Positions 1 to 5,362 of a DNA stretch of 11,252 nt are shown here, one piece after another. The notes below the pieces were generated by a model. The model had not been told where the DNA came from, did no database searches, and was given only the letters and a program-made list of their open reading frames with translations. The translations under genes were made by a program, and so were the position numbers. Location: contig PMBW01000100.1 of NCBI GenBank assembly GCA_003153075.1, forward strand, positions 4,818 through 16,069, read 5' to 3'. Positions within the stretch are counted from its first letter, which is position 1. Each line of letters begins with the position of its first letter. Source of the stretch: Dehalococcoidia bacterium (GTDB lineage Bacteria > Chloroflexota > Dehalococcoidia > Dehalococcoidales > Fen-1064).

Positions 1-21
1 CCGTAAGGTCGTGGGAAATTT

Positions 22-1191
22 ATACATAGTATCGTCTCCGCCGTCAAGGTAAAATCCTATAACCTTGCCGAACTGGTTCCGGCTTTGCAAAAGTGCCTTG
101 GTAACATCGGCGGTTTGAACTCGATAGTGAAACCTGGTAATAAAGTATTCGTCAAGATCAACCACCTCTCGCCGCCTTCTCCGCCGGAAAAAGGGATTGT
201 GACCCACCCGGTATTTGCGGAAGCAGTTGTTATCCTGTTGAAAAAGACCGGCGCCGATATCACCGTTGGGGACGATATCGAAGAAGGGGATGGGGACGGC
301 TTTAAAATATCCGGTTACCGGGAAATGTGCGAGCGCCAGGGCGTCAAGCTGGTAAATCTGAGAGAAGCGGGATTTGTGGAAAAAACCTGTAACGGTAAGA
401 TCCTGAAAAATCTCTATGTCTCTAAAGTCGTCGCGGGAGCGGATGTGATTATTAACCTGCCCAAATTCAAGACGCACTCCCTGACGACTTATACCGGCGG
501 GATCAAAAATATGTACGGGATCATCCCGGCGGGGTTGCGCCGCCGTTTTCACCGGGACTACCTGCGGGAAGGGGATTTTGCGCAGATGCTGGTTGATATT
601 AATACCCTGGCGATGCCGACACTGACAATAATCGATGGGATTACGGCAATGGAGGGGGAAGGCCCCGGTTCCGGGACGTTAAAGGATCTCGGATTGGTGC
701 TGGCCAGCCGGGATGTTACGGCGCTGGACGCCATTGCAGGTTTCATTATGGGACTGAAGCCGGAGGATGTGCTGACCACGCGGTACGCCGGGGAAAGAGG
801 GGTGGGGATCTCCAATCTGAAAAAGATCGAGGTCACCGGCGAAAAGTTAGAATCCCTGGTGGTGCCCGATTTTAAATTACCGGCTGCAGGTTACCGCACC
901 GCGGTGAATAGCGCCCCGCAAGTTATTTCCAGATATATCCTGGAGCAGGTTGCCCCCAGACCGCGGGTGATAAAGAAGCATTGCACCGCCTGTGCCAAAT
1001 GCGTCGAAGCCTGTCCCACCGGGGCGGCAGCGATATCCGGTAAAACTGCGGCGATTAATAAAAAAACCTGCATCCGCTGCATGTGCTGCCATGAGGTCTG
1101 CCGCTTTAACGCGGTTTATGTGGGGAGGCCTGTTTTCGGCACAGCTGTGTATGGGTTGGTGCGGGTTTTGCGCAAAGTAACCGGAAGATAA
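22..1191 (+). CDS. DUF362 domain protein with C-terminal 2x[4Fe-4S] ferredoxin domain
   Basis: The N-terminal ~290 residues match the DUF362 pattern: an early K-P-G-N-K-V-F-V-K-I-N segment, then VIINLPKFKTHS and a GGIKNMYGI loop. The C-terminus has two bacterial-ferredoxin motifs. The first is CTACAKCVEACPTG, starting at C300 when counted from the TTG at 85. The second is CIRCMCCHEVC, starting at C329. Each gives CxxCxxCxxxC ligands, so two [4Fe-4S] clusters are expected. DUF362-ferredoxin proteins are thought to act in cytoplasmic electron transfer or as redox partners; the exact reaction is unknown. The only ATG/GTG/TTG in frame near the start is TTG 85, which would cut off the first strand and helix of the domain. 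The open frame runs back to a TAA at 4-6, and homology to the family favours a start near 22, where the codon is ATA. Length is 389 aa from 22 or 368 aa from 85. The family call is firm; the start is not. Confidence 0.88.
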   Translation: MHSIVSAVKVKSYNLAELVPALQKCLGNIGGLNSIVKPGNKVFVKINHLSPPSPPEKGIVTHPVFAEAVVILLKKTGADITVGDDIEEGDGDGFKISGYREMCERQGVKLVNLREAGFVEKTCNGKILKNLYVSKVVAGADVIINLPKFKTHSLTTYTGGIKNMYGIIPAGLRRRFHRDYLREGDFAQMLVDINTLAMPTLTIIDGITAMEGEGPGSGTLKDLGLVLASRDVTALDAIAGFIMGLKPEDVLTTRYAGERGVGISNLKKIEVTGEKLESLVVPDFKLPAAGYRTAVNSAPQVISRYILEQVAPRPRVIKKHCTACAKCVEACPTGAAAISGKTAAINKKTCIRCMCCHEVCRFNAVYVGRPVFGTAVYGLVRVLRKVTGR

Positions 1192-1230
1192 AGAGGGCAT
1201 CAGGTAATAAAGAACCTCACCCTCCGGCTC

Positions 1231-1275
1231 CCTCTTCGTAAACAGCGAGGTAGAGGTGAACGAATCGGGTTTTTT
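1231..1275 (+). terminator. Possible terminator downstream of the DUF362 gene
   Basis: TTCGT at 1235-1239 can pair with ACGAA at 1260-1264, and CCTCT with AGAGG inside the same stretch is an alternative. A TCGGG and a six-T run at 1270-1275 follow. The stem is short and the loop is large, so this is a weak call. The T-run also merges with the -35 box of the next promoter. Confidence 0.3.
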
Positions 1276-1304
1276 GACGGGCCGGACGGAAATTGTGCTA
1301 TACT
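1274..1304 (+). promoter_or_regulatory. Sigma70-type promoter for the DUF3343 gene
   Basis: TTGACG at 1274-1279 serves as the -35. TATACT at 1299-1304 serves as the -10 and is preceded by TGC, giving an extended -10 (TGnTATACT). The spacer is 19 bp, longer than ideal, but the extended -10 compensates. The predicted start near 1311 leaves a leader of about 40 nt before the ATG at 1351. Confidence 0.6.
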
Positions 1305-1350
1305 GCTCGTATCAGAACAGCTTGAAAACAATTGAAAAGGTCGTTAACAT

Positions 1351-1569
1351 ATGAAATACGGAGTTTTCCTTTTCAACACGACTACCGCGGCAATGCAGGC
1401 TCAGAAAGTACTAAATACGAAGGGTTACAGCGTAACCCTGATGCCTTGCCCGCGCCAGTTCACCAGCAACAGCGGACTAGCTGTCAAGTTCAACCTTATG
1501 GAACAAGAGGCCGTCAAGGATGTACTGGACAAGGCCAATGTCCAGATTCAGGCCATGCAAGAGGTGTAG
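1351..1569 (+). CDS. DUF3343 / putative Se/S carrier-like protein
   Basis: This is a 72-aa cytoplasmic protein matching the small DUF3343 family (Pfam 'putative Se/S carrier protein-like'). It shows a beta strand (YGVFLF), a helix (AAMQAQKVL), a second strand (YSVTLMP), the P-R-[EQ] motif, a S-x-x-G-L-A segment and a C-terminal helix plus strand. Family members usually carry a cysteine directly before the glycine of the SxCG segment, which is thought to carry selenium or sulfur. Here that position is Ser41 (TSNSGLAV). The only cysteine is Cys33 in MPCPR. The start at ATG 1351 follows an AAAAGG at about 1335-1340, spaced 10 nt. An overlapping frame starting at 1332 has no family resemblance and was dropped. 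The gene has its own promoter and sits alone between two intergenic regions. Confidence 0.85.
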   Translation: MKYGVFLFNTTTAAMQAQKVLNTKGYSVTLMPCPRQFTSNSGLAVKFNLMEQEAVKDVLDKANVQIQAMQEV

Positions 1570-1606
1570 TGGTAATTTCCTTGACTAAATTCTTTTAAAC
1601 GATCTG

Positions 1607-1650
1607 AAAATCCCTCTATATCTCCCTTTCGCGAAAGGGAGGGGAAAGAA
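1607..1650. repeat. Perfect palindrome in CT/GA-rich intergenic repeat
   Basis: Bases 1622-1641 form a perfect 20-bp palindrome, arms CTCCCTTTCG and CGAAAGGGAG. It sits in a CCCTC...GGGGAAAG context. It could fold in RNA as an 8-bp stem with a CGCG loop, but no T-run follows on the plus strand, so it is not a standard terminator. It resembles the short CT-rich hairpin repeats scattered between genes in many Chloroflexota genomes. A degraded relative may lie at about 1213-1240, on the other side of the DUF3343 gene. Confidence 0.5.
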
Positions 1651-1717
1651 ATTTGCATTACTCTAAAGGTCCGCGATACGTTTTCTTGATAAAGTACTCA
1701 GTCTTGTTGTTTTGATA

Positions 1718-1745
1718 TTTACTTTGTTTTCAAATGTGATAAGAT
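1718..1745 (+). promoter_or_regulatory. Weak candidate promoter for the HNH gene
   Basis: TTTACT at 1718-1723 and TAAGAT at 1740-1745 are separated by 16 bp in an AT-rich stretch, about 37 bp upstream of ATG 1783. The match is modest, and the whole region is AT-rich enough to give such pairs by chance. Confidence 0.3.
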
Positions 1746-1782
1746 AGCTTGTAATTATTAACATCCCGGTTGATAAGTAAAT

Positions 1783-2694
1783 ATGCAAGCATACGTCGGT
1801 ATAACAGATAGAGAATGGTTCGAGCTTTTGAAAAATCTTCCGCATCTGGAAGAAGTGAATTTTTGGCAACCGTCAGGTAATAATCATTTTAGAGCCCTAA
1901 ATCCCGGTGAATTATTTCTTTTTAAATTACACAGCCCCTACAACTATATAGTAGGAGGCGGTTTTTTCGCTCATTCCAGTATTCTTCCTATTAGTCTAGC
2001 ATGGGAATCGTTTAAAGAAATGAATGGCGCTAGAAGTCTCATTGAAATGCGCACAAGGGTTGAAAAATATCGCCACCAAGCTGAATATACAACAAACAAT
2101 TATATGATAGGTTGCATTCTTCTCGAACAACCGTTTTTTCTGCCAGAGAGCTCGTGGATCCCCATTCCACCAGATTGGAAATCCAGTATCGTGCAGGGTA
2201 AACGGTATGATTTAACGATTGAACCCGGGCTTTCCCTTTGGAGGCAATTACATGTGCCAATGATTTTTGCGTCTGCAGTACGCGAAGAAGCAGCAAGGTA
2301 CGGCCAACCAGTTCTCACATTACCTCGCCTGGGTCAAGGATCTTTTAGAGTTATGGTAACAGACGCTTACGAACGAAAGTGCGCGATTACAAATGAGAGG
2401 ACACTTCCTGCGCTTGATGCAGCACATATCAAGCCATATTCGGAATCTGGTCAGCATGTTGTTAGTAATGGAGTATTATTGAGACGTGATTTGCACTCGC
2501 TTTTTGACAAAGGATATATTACAATTTCCCCATCGAATCAAGTAGAAGTGAGTCGAAGAATTAAAGAAGAGTTTGAAAACGGAAGAGATTATTATCGACT
2601 TCACGGCAGTATAATCAGACTTCCCAATAATCCCTTAGATCATCCTTCTCGAGACTTTCTAGAATGGCATAACTCAAATATCTTTCTAGGTTAA
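1783..2694 (+). CDS. HNH endonuclease with probable PUA-like N-terminal domain
   Basis: This is a 303-aa protein. The C-terminal ~120 residues are an HNH_2-type nuclease. It opens with RLGQGSFRVMVTDAYERKCAIT, and the beta-beta-alpha-metal motif has His215 (LDAAHIKPY), Asn229 (SNG) and His238 (RRDLHSLFD). It ends with FLEWHNSNIF, a typical tail of this family. The N-terminal ~100 residues are strand-rich and aromatic (EVNFWQPSG, FLFKLHSPYNYIVGGGFF). They look like a PUA/EVE/SRA-superfamily reader domain, which in related fusions recognises modified bases; this assignment is my inference. A role as a modification-dependent restriction nuclease is therefore plausible but unproven. Codon use is AT-richer than in the flanking genes (many ATT, TTT, AGA, AAT), suggesting transfer. 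ATG 1783 has only a weak upstream ribosome-binding site. The gene is monocistronic and no cognate methylase is visible in the window. Confidence 0.85.
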   Translation: MQAYVGITDREWFELLKNLPHLEEVNFWQPSGNNHFRALNPGELFLFKLHSPYNYIVGGGFFAHSSILPISLAWESFKEMNGARSLIEMRTRVEKYRHQAEYTTNNYMIGCILLEQPFFLPESSWIPIPPDWKSSIVQGKRYDLTIEPGLSLWRQLHVPMIFASAVREEAARYGQPVLTLPRLGQGSFRVMVTDAYERKCAITNERTLPALDAAHIKPYSESGQHVVSNGVLLRRDLHSLFDKGYITISPSNQVEVSRRIKEEFENGRDYYRLHGSIIRLPNNPLDHPSRDFLEWHNSNIFLG

Positions 2695-2743
2695 CAATTA
2701 GGTATTCTAATTATCAACGAACCTTTAAGATTATTACTAAAGT

Positions 2744-2766
2744 AGAATCGGCTTTATTCTTTTTTT
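2744..2766 (+). terminator. Candidate terminator after the HNH gene
   Basis: AGAAT at 2744-2748 pairs with ATTCT at 2756-2760 across a 7-nt loop, followed directly by six Ts (2761-2766). The stem is short and AT-only, but its position between convergent genes and the uninterrupted T-run suit a plus-strand terminator. The T-run abuts the stop codon of the minus-strand AHSA1 gene. Confidence 0.45.
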
Positions 2767-3157
2767 ACTTCTCCAGCATCTCTTTCAGCGGGGTCCAGTA
2801 ATAGTCCCGCCAGCCCTGCGCGATATCATCGTACTGTTTCTCGGGGACGCCGCTCTGGGTAAAGGTCAAACGGGTGCCGGATGGAATTGCCTTGAATGAG
2901 AAGGTGGCAGTCGAATACAAACCGTCGGGCCAGTCGCCAGCGCGCCAGGTTTGCACAATTTTGCTATCCTGTTTTAACTCGAGGTTGGTGCCCTCGCTGT
3001 AACCGTCGAAGGTAGAGAATTTGCCCCCGACTTTTCTGCTAATCGTCGCTTTATCACCCGTAAATTTCGCGTGTTTTTTGGAATCCATGAGCGCTTCATA
3101 AACATCGTGGGGCGCGGCCTTGAAGGTTACAGTCTGTTTAATAGTTCTGGTTTCCAT
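2765..3157 (-). CDS. AHSA1/SRPBCC (START-like) domain protein
   Basis: This 130-aa protein is a full-length single-domain member of the SRPBCC superfamily, AHSA1-like branch (activator of Hsp90 ATPase homologue 1-like). It has the N-terminal strand and helix VTFKAAPHDVYEALMDSKKHAKFTG, the ISRKVGGKFSTFDG strand pair, the KIVQTWRAGDWP signature, the strand GTRLTFTQSGVP, and a long C-terminal helix DIAQGWRDYYWTPLKEML. Members fold as a helix-grip with a hydrophobic pocket and are cytosolic. In bacteria their ligand is usually unknown, and an Hsp90 role should not be assumed. ATG at 3157 is preceded on the minus strand by GGGGGGTAAAA, a strong purine-rich ribosome-binding site. It has its own promoter and is probably monocistronic, convergent with the HNH gene. 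Confidence 0.9.
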   Translation of the reverse strand: METRTIKQTVTFKAAPHDVYEALMDSKKHAKFTGDKATISRKVGGKFSTFDGYSEGTNLELKQDSKIVQTWRAGDWPDGLYSTATFSFKAIPSGTRLTFTQSGVPEKQYDDIAQGWRDYYWTPLKEMLEK

Positions 3158-3186
3158 TTTTACCCCCCGGTGATAAATCTACCCAT

Positions 3187-3215
3187 AATGTATCATGCCG
3201 TCATGAGGAGTTCAA
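3187..3215 (-). promoter_or_regulatory. Sigma70-type promoter for the AHSA1 gene
   Basis: On the minus strand TTGAAC (3215-3210) and TACATT (3192-3187) are separated by exactly 17 bp. The -10 is preceded by TGA, giving an extended -10. The predicted transcript starts near 3180, about 23 nt before the start codon. Confidence 0.65.
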
Positions 3216-3247
3216 TGGCATTTTCCCCAAGCTCTAAAACTGATTAA

Positions 3248-3267
3248 ACCGCAGTTTGCCGGGCGGT
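3248..3267 (-). terminator. Candidate hairpin terminator after the membrane-protein gene
   Basis: ACCGC and GCGGT (3248-3252 and 3263-3267) form a GC-rich 5-bp stem with a 10-nt loop starting 3 nt past the minus-strand stop codon. The following bases on the minus strand are TTAATCAGTTTT, an interrupted U-tract. This is an imperfect but well placed terminator. Confidence 0.4.
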
Positions 3268-3269
3268 AT

Positions 3270-3710
3270 TTAGCGAAAAGTGTTGATAGTGTTATTGACC
3301 ACAACGCCGAACATAAACACTACATACGGTAAAAGCACAAAAATAAAAGCCGCGCGCCGGTAGCCCTGGTGTCCCAGCCGGCTGTAAATGGAGCTGACGC
3401 CGCGAGCGATCAGTATAAATGCGCCAATGACTGCGACATCGACAAAAAACAATTTAACGAACCCGCCTGTATCCAGCGCCCATTTCGCAATCAGTCCTGC
3501 CTCATAAACCTGGTGCCCCAGGTTGAATTTAATAGCGATAAAAGTACTGATGTAATCCAGCATTGCTAACAGGATGACAAAGAGGATCAGCCTGGATTCC
3601 GGCCACGGCCAAATTAGTCTTGATACGCGCTCGATCGGCTTTTCCAGTTTCTTGTCCCGTTCAATACTTTGTCTGACGCGTTCCCGCAACGATTCAAAAA
3701 ATTTGCGCAT
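3270..3710 (-). CDS. DUF5658-like integral membrane protein
   Basis: This 146-aa protein starts with a charged, probably amphipathic cytoplasmic segment (residues 1-35, many K/R/E). Three hydrophobic segments follow, at about 38-60, 82-103 and 119-142. The first carries a LDYISTFIAI core, followed by a G-H-Q-V-Y-E-A-G loop and a FVKLFFVDVAVIGAFILIA helix. This layout resembles the DUF5658 family, whose members have a D-x-x-x-T helix and an E/N loop. The family function is unknown and the assignment is by pattern only. ATG 3710 is preceded on the minus strand by AAAGGATCGCC, a good ribosome-binding site. It lies upstream of the AHSA1 gene on the same strand. The 112-bp gap holds a hairpin and a separate AHSA1 promoter, so the two need not be co-transcribed. 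Confidence 0.7.
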   Translation of the reverse strand: MRKFFESLRERVRQSIERDKKLEKPIERVSRLIWPWPESRLILFVILLAMLDYISTFIAIKFNLGHQVYEAGLIAKWALDTGGFVKLFFVDVAVIGAFILIARGVSSIYSRLGHQGYRRAAFIFVLLPYVVFMFGVVVNNTINTFR

Positions 3711-3742
3711 GGCGATCCTTTTAATCTTGTCCTTATACCTTC

Positions 3743-3748
3743 ATTATA
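3743..3748 (-). promoter_or_regulatory. Consensus -10 box for the membrane-protein gene
   Basis: Minus-strand TATAAT lies at 3748-3743, about 33 bp upstream of ATG 3710. No good -35 hexamer is found 16-18 bp further upstream, so an activator or UP-type contribution may be needed. Confidence 0.45.
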
Positions 3749-3844
3749 CTGCCTGCGGAATATAATAATGCAGGTATTTGGGCGAACGCCGCAAGGTATA
3801 AATATTCTTCTAATACATACCCTTCACATGCTCAATACTAAAGT

Positions 3845-3862
3845 ACTAGCCAAACTAGCCAA
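3845..3862. repeat. Tandem 9-bp repeat, possible operator
   Basis: ACTAGCCAA occurs twice head to tail with no spacer at 3845-3862. It ends 8 bp upstream of the candidate -35 of the HTH gene. Short tandem sites just upstream of a regulator's own promoter are typical of autoregulatory operators, but nothing here proves protein binding. Confidence 0.4.
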
Positions 3863-3870
3863 AAGATGGA

Positions 3871-3899
3871 TAGACTCAAACAGCCCTGTCGACGATAAT
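3871..3899 (+). promoter_or_regulatory. Candidate promoter of the HTH / coiled-coil / zinc ribbon unit
   Basis: TAGACT at 3871-3876 and GATAAT at 3894-3899 are separated by exactly 17 bp. They match the consensus at 4 of 6 and 5 of 6 positions. Transcription would begin near 3906, leaving about 37 nt of leader with a GAGG ribosome-binding site at 3931-3934. Confidence 0.5.
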
Positions 3900-3942
3900 G
3901 ATTCAAGTAGTATCAACACTTATCATTAACGAGGATATAACT

Positions 3943-4197
3943 ATGGCTGTTGAAATAAACGGACAAACGTACTACAGGACCGCCGAGGTCTGCGCAAAAG
4001 CGGGCATCAGCCGGGCAACTCTTTTTCGCTGGTTGAAAGCCGGGGTGTTAAAAAAGACCTACCGTGACCGGCGCGGATGGCGCATGTTTACGGAAAATGA
4101 CCTGGATTTAATGCGAGCTGAAGCCGAAATGATCAAAATCGAATACAGCTTAAAAAAATCCGGCAATCCGGAAATTAAAGAGACCAAAGCCTTTTAA
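3943..4197 (+). CDS. MerR-like helix-turn-helix DNA-binding protein
   Basis: This 84-aa protein has a compact winged-HTH of the MerR/excisionase type. YYRTAEVCAKAGIS forms the first two helices (about 11-23). RATLFRWLKAGVLKKT is the recognition helix and turn, and RDRRGWRMFTENDLDLMR is the wing plus the next helix. There is no effector or metal-binding domain. After the HTH comes only a short charged tail (residues 60-84), so it is a single-domain regulator or an adaptor. An in-frame ATG at 3898 exists, but ATG 3943 was chosen because GAGG lies 8 nt before it and the upstream residues lack family resemblance. It is the first gene of a plus-strand unit, with 58 bp to the next gene. Local repeats suggest autoregulation, and it may also act on the promoter near 6440. 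Confidence 0.8.
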   Translation: MAVEINGQTYYRTAEVCAKAGISRATLFRWLKAGVLKKTYRDRRGWRMFTENDLDLMRAEAEMIKIEYSLKKSGNPEIKETKAF

Positions 4198-4240
4198 TGG
4201 ATATACGGTATACGGGCTTGCACTAAATATTTAAGAAATA

Positions 4241-4255
4241 GAGGTGAGAGAAATC
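4241..4255 (+). promoter_or_regulatory. Ribosome-binding site fixing the start at 4256
   Basis: GAGGTGA at 4241-4247 lies 8 nt before ATG 4256. The alternative in-frame GTG at 4244 is inside this Shine-Dalgarno sequence and so is unlikely to be the start. Confidence 0.75.
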
Positions 4256-5068
4256 ATGGATACAATTGTTAACGAAAAAAATAATAACGGCAAATCGAGC
4301 GAAGTCGGCGGAATGGATCTCTACAGAGATTCCATTAAAAAGGCGCTGGCCACGGCGATCGGAACCGCTATTGATGAGGAAACCTCGCGCGTAACGAAGG
4401 AAATGGAAGCTATTCGCGAAAATGCGATAAAAATGATATCCGAAGAACAAAGAAATGTTATCCAGAAGATTATCGAAGATGAAAAGAAATCCATCTGGAC
4501 GAAGGCCTTCGAAGCTCAACAATCCGAGGGGATAAGCCCGATAGTAATCAAGGATAGCCCGACACAGACCGTAACGGTAGAAAAACCGGCTGAAAACGGG
4601 AAAAACGAACATGCTCCTGTCGTTGAGGCCAGTAATACCACTACCGCAGCGCCGGCGCCGGTTGCCGCGTCCGCGCCTGTTCCTGCCGCAGCCGCACCCG
4701 CACCTGTTGCTGCTCCGGCGCCCACAGTTAATATCCCTGTCTATGAAGAGAAATTGGAACTGGAAATATTGCCTCCCCGCGACCAGAATGAAATAGAATC
4801 CATTCACGTTTACCTCAAGAATATGCACGAAGTGGCGCAGGTTGAACTATTAACACTGGTAGACAAGAGCCTGTTCAAAGTCACTTTGAATCATCCGGTA
4901 GATTTTATGGAAAAACTCGGCCAGCTTCCTCAGGTGCACAATGCTGAAGAAGTCCGCGAAAACGGTAAGAAGAAAATCAAAATCGCGCTGGCGGCAAAAT
5001 CCAAACTGGAAAGAAACCACAACGAAGTGAATGAAAAAGTAAACAAGATTTTCAGCAGAAAGAAATAA
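4256..5068 (+). CDS. Coiled-coil protein with Pro/Ala linker and C-terminal alpha/beta domain
   Basis: This 270-aa protein of unknown function has three parts. Residues ~21-90 are a highly charged helical, coiled-coil-like module starting LYRDSIKKAL and ending EDEKKSIWTKA. Residues ~100-163 are a low-complexity linker rich in Pro, Ala and Val. Residues ~164-250 are a compact domain with a beta-alpha-beta-beta-alpha-beta order: LELEILPP, IESIHVYLKNM, QVELLTL, SLFKVTLN, VDFMEKLGQLP, KKKIKIAL. This suggests a ferredoxin-like fold of a type I have seen in Chloroflexota hypothetical proteins. A lysine-rich tail follows. There is no signal peptide or membrane segment, so it is cytoplasmic. The coiled-coil module is homologous to the whole 6532-6822 protein. 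Sitting 58 bp after the HTH gene and 33 bp before the zinc ribbon gene, it is probably co-transcribed with both. A scaffold or adaptor role is an inference. Confidence 0.8.
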   Translation: MDTIVNEKNNNGKSSEVGGMDLYRDSIKKALATAIGTAIDEETSRVTKEMEAIRENAIKMISEEQRNVIQKIIEDEKKSIWTKAFEAQQSEGISPIVIKDSPTQTVTVEKPAENGKNEHAPVVEASNTTTAAPAPVAASAPVPAAAAPAPVAAPAPTVNIPVYEEKLELEILPPRDQNEIESIHVYLKNMHEVAQVELLTLVDKSLFKVTLNHPVDFMEKLGQLPQVHNAEEVRENGKKKIKIALAAKSKLERNHNEVNEKVNKIFSRKK

Positions 5069-5101
5069 TGCTTTCTTGAAAACAAGCACAAGGTAATTAC
5101 C

Positions 5102-5335
5102 ATGTATAAAAGTGAACACGCGGGTAAGGCGTTATTGCTGAATAAAAGCGCTGAAAAATCCGCGGATTGGTTAATTTGCCCCCGTTGTATGAAAGGTAAC
5201 ATGTACGCTGAGTACGAAGATGAGTGTGTCTGTTTACAATGCGGCTACCGTCATTATACACACTCATCTACCTTCGGCGGTATGATCAAAGAAAGTCCGG
5301 CGGGGCTGCATAAACTCGCAGGTACCGTGCGGTGA
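5102..5335 (+). CDS. Small zinc ribbon protein
   Basis: This 77-aa protein carries a central zinc ribbon: Cys26-P-R-Cys29, then 14 residues, then Cys44-L-Q-Cys47-G-Y-R. The first pair lies in LICPRCMKG and the second in CVCLQCGYRH; Cys42 is an extra cysteine. Such ribbons bind structural Zn2+ and commonly contact DNA, RNA or partner proteins. No catalytic domain is attached. The start at ATG 5102 follows AAGG, spaced 8 nt. It closes the HTH / coiled-coil / zinc ribbon unit and its stop codon lies 4 bp from the stop of the convergent 5340-6131 gene. Confidence 0.8.
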   Translation: MYKSEHAGKALLLNKSAEKSADWLICPRCMKGNMYAEYEDECVCLQCGYRHYTHSSTFGGMIKESPAGLHKLAGTVR

Positions 5336-5362
5336 TCAGTTAATGCGGCCGGCCGGGATCAC
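5332..5362. repeat. Inverted repeat at the convergent gene junction
   Basis: GTGATC at 5332-5337 and GATCAC at 5357-5362 flank a GC-rich CGGCCGGCCG core. TTAATGC is also directly repeated at 5340-5346 and 5363-5369. The hairpin spans both stop codons of the convergent genes. It could slow converging polymerases, but it lacks T-runs on either side, so it is not called a terminator. Confidence 0.4.

Noticed and set aside
3898..3942. Upstream in-frame ATG of the HTH gene
   Set aside because: It overlaps the candidate -10 box and lacks a ribosome-binding site, while ATG 3943 has GAGG at the right distance.
4223..4828. 201-codon open frame on the minus strand opposite the coiled-coil gene
   Set aside because: It is rich in Arg/Gly/Cys from the reverse complement of the Ala/Pro linker, has no ribosome-binding site, and overlaps a gene with a clear start and domain structure.
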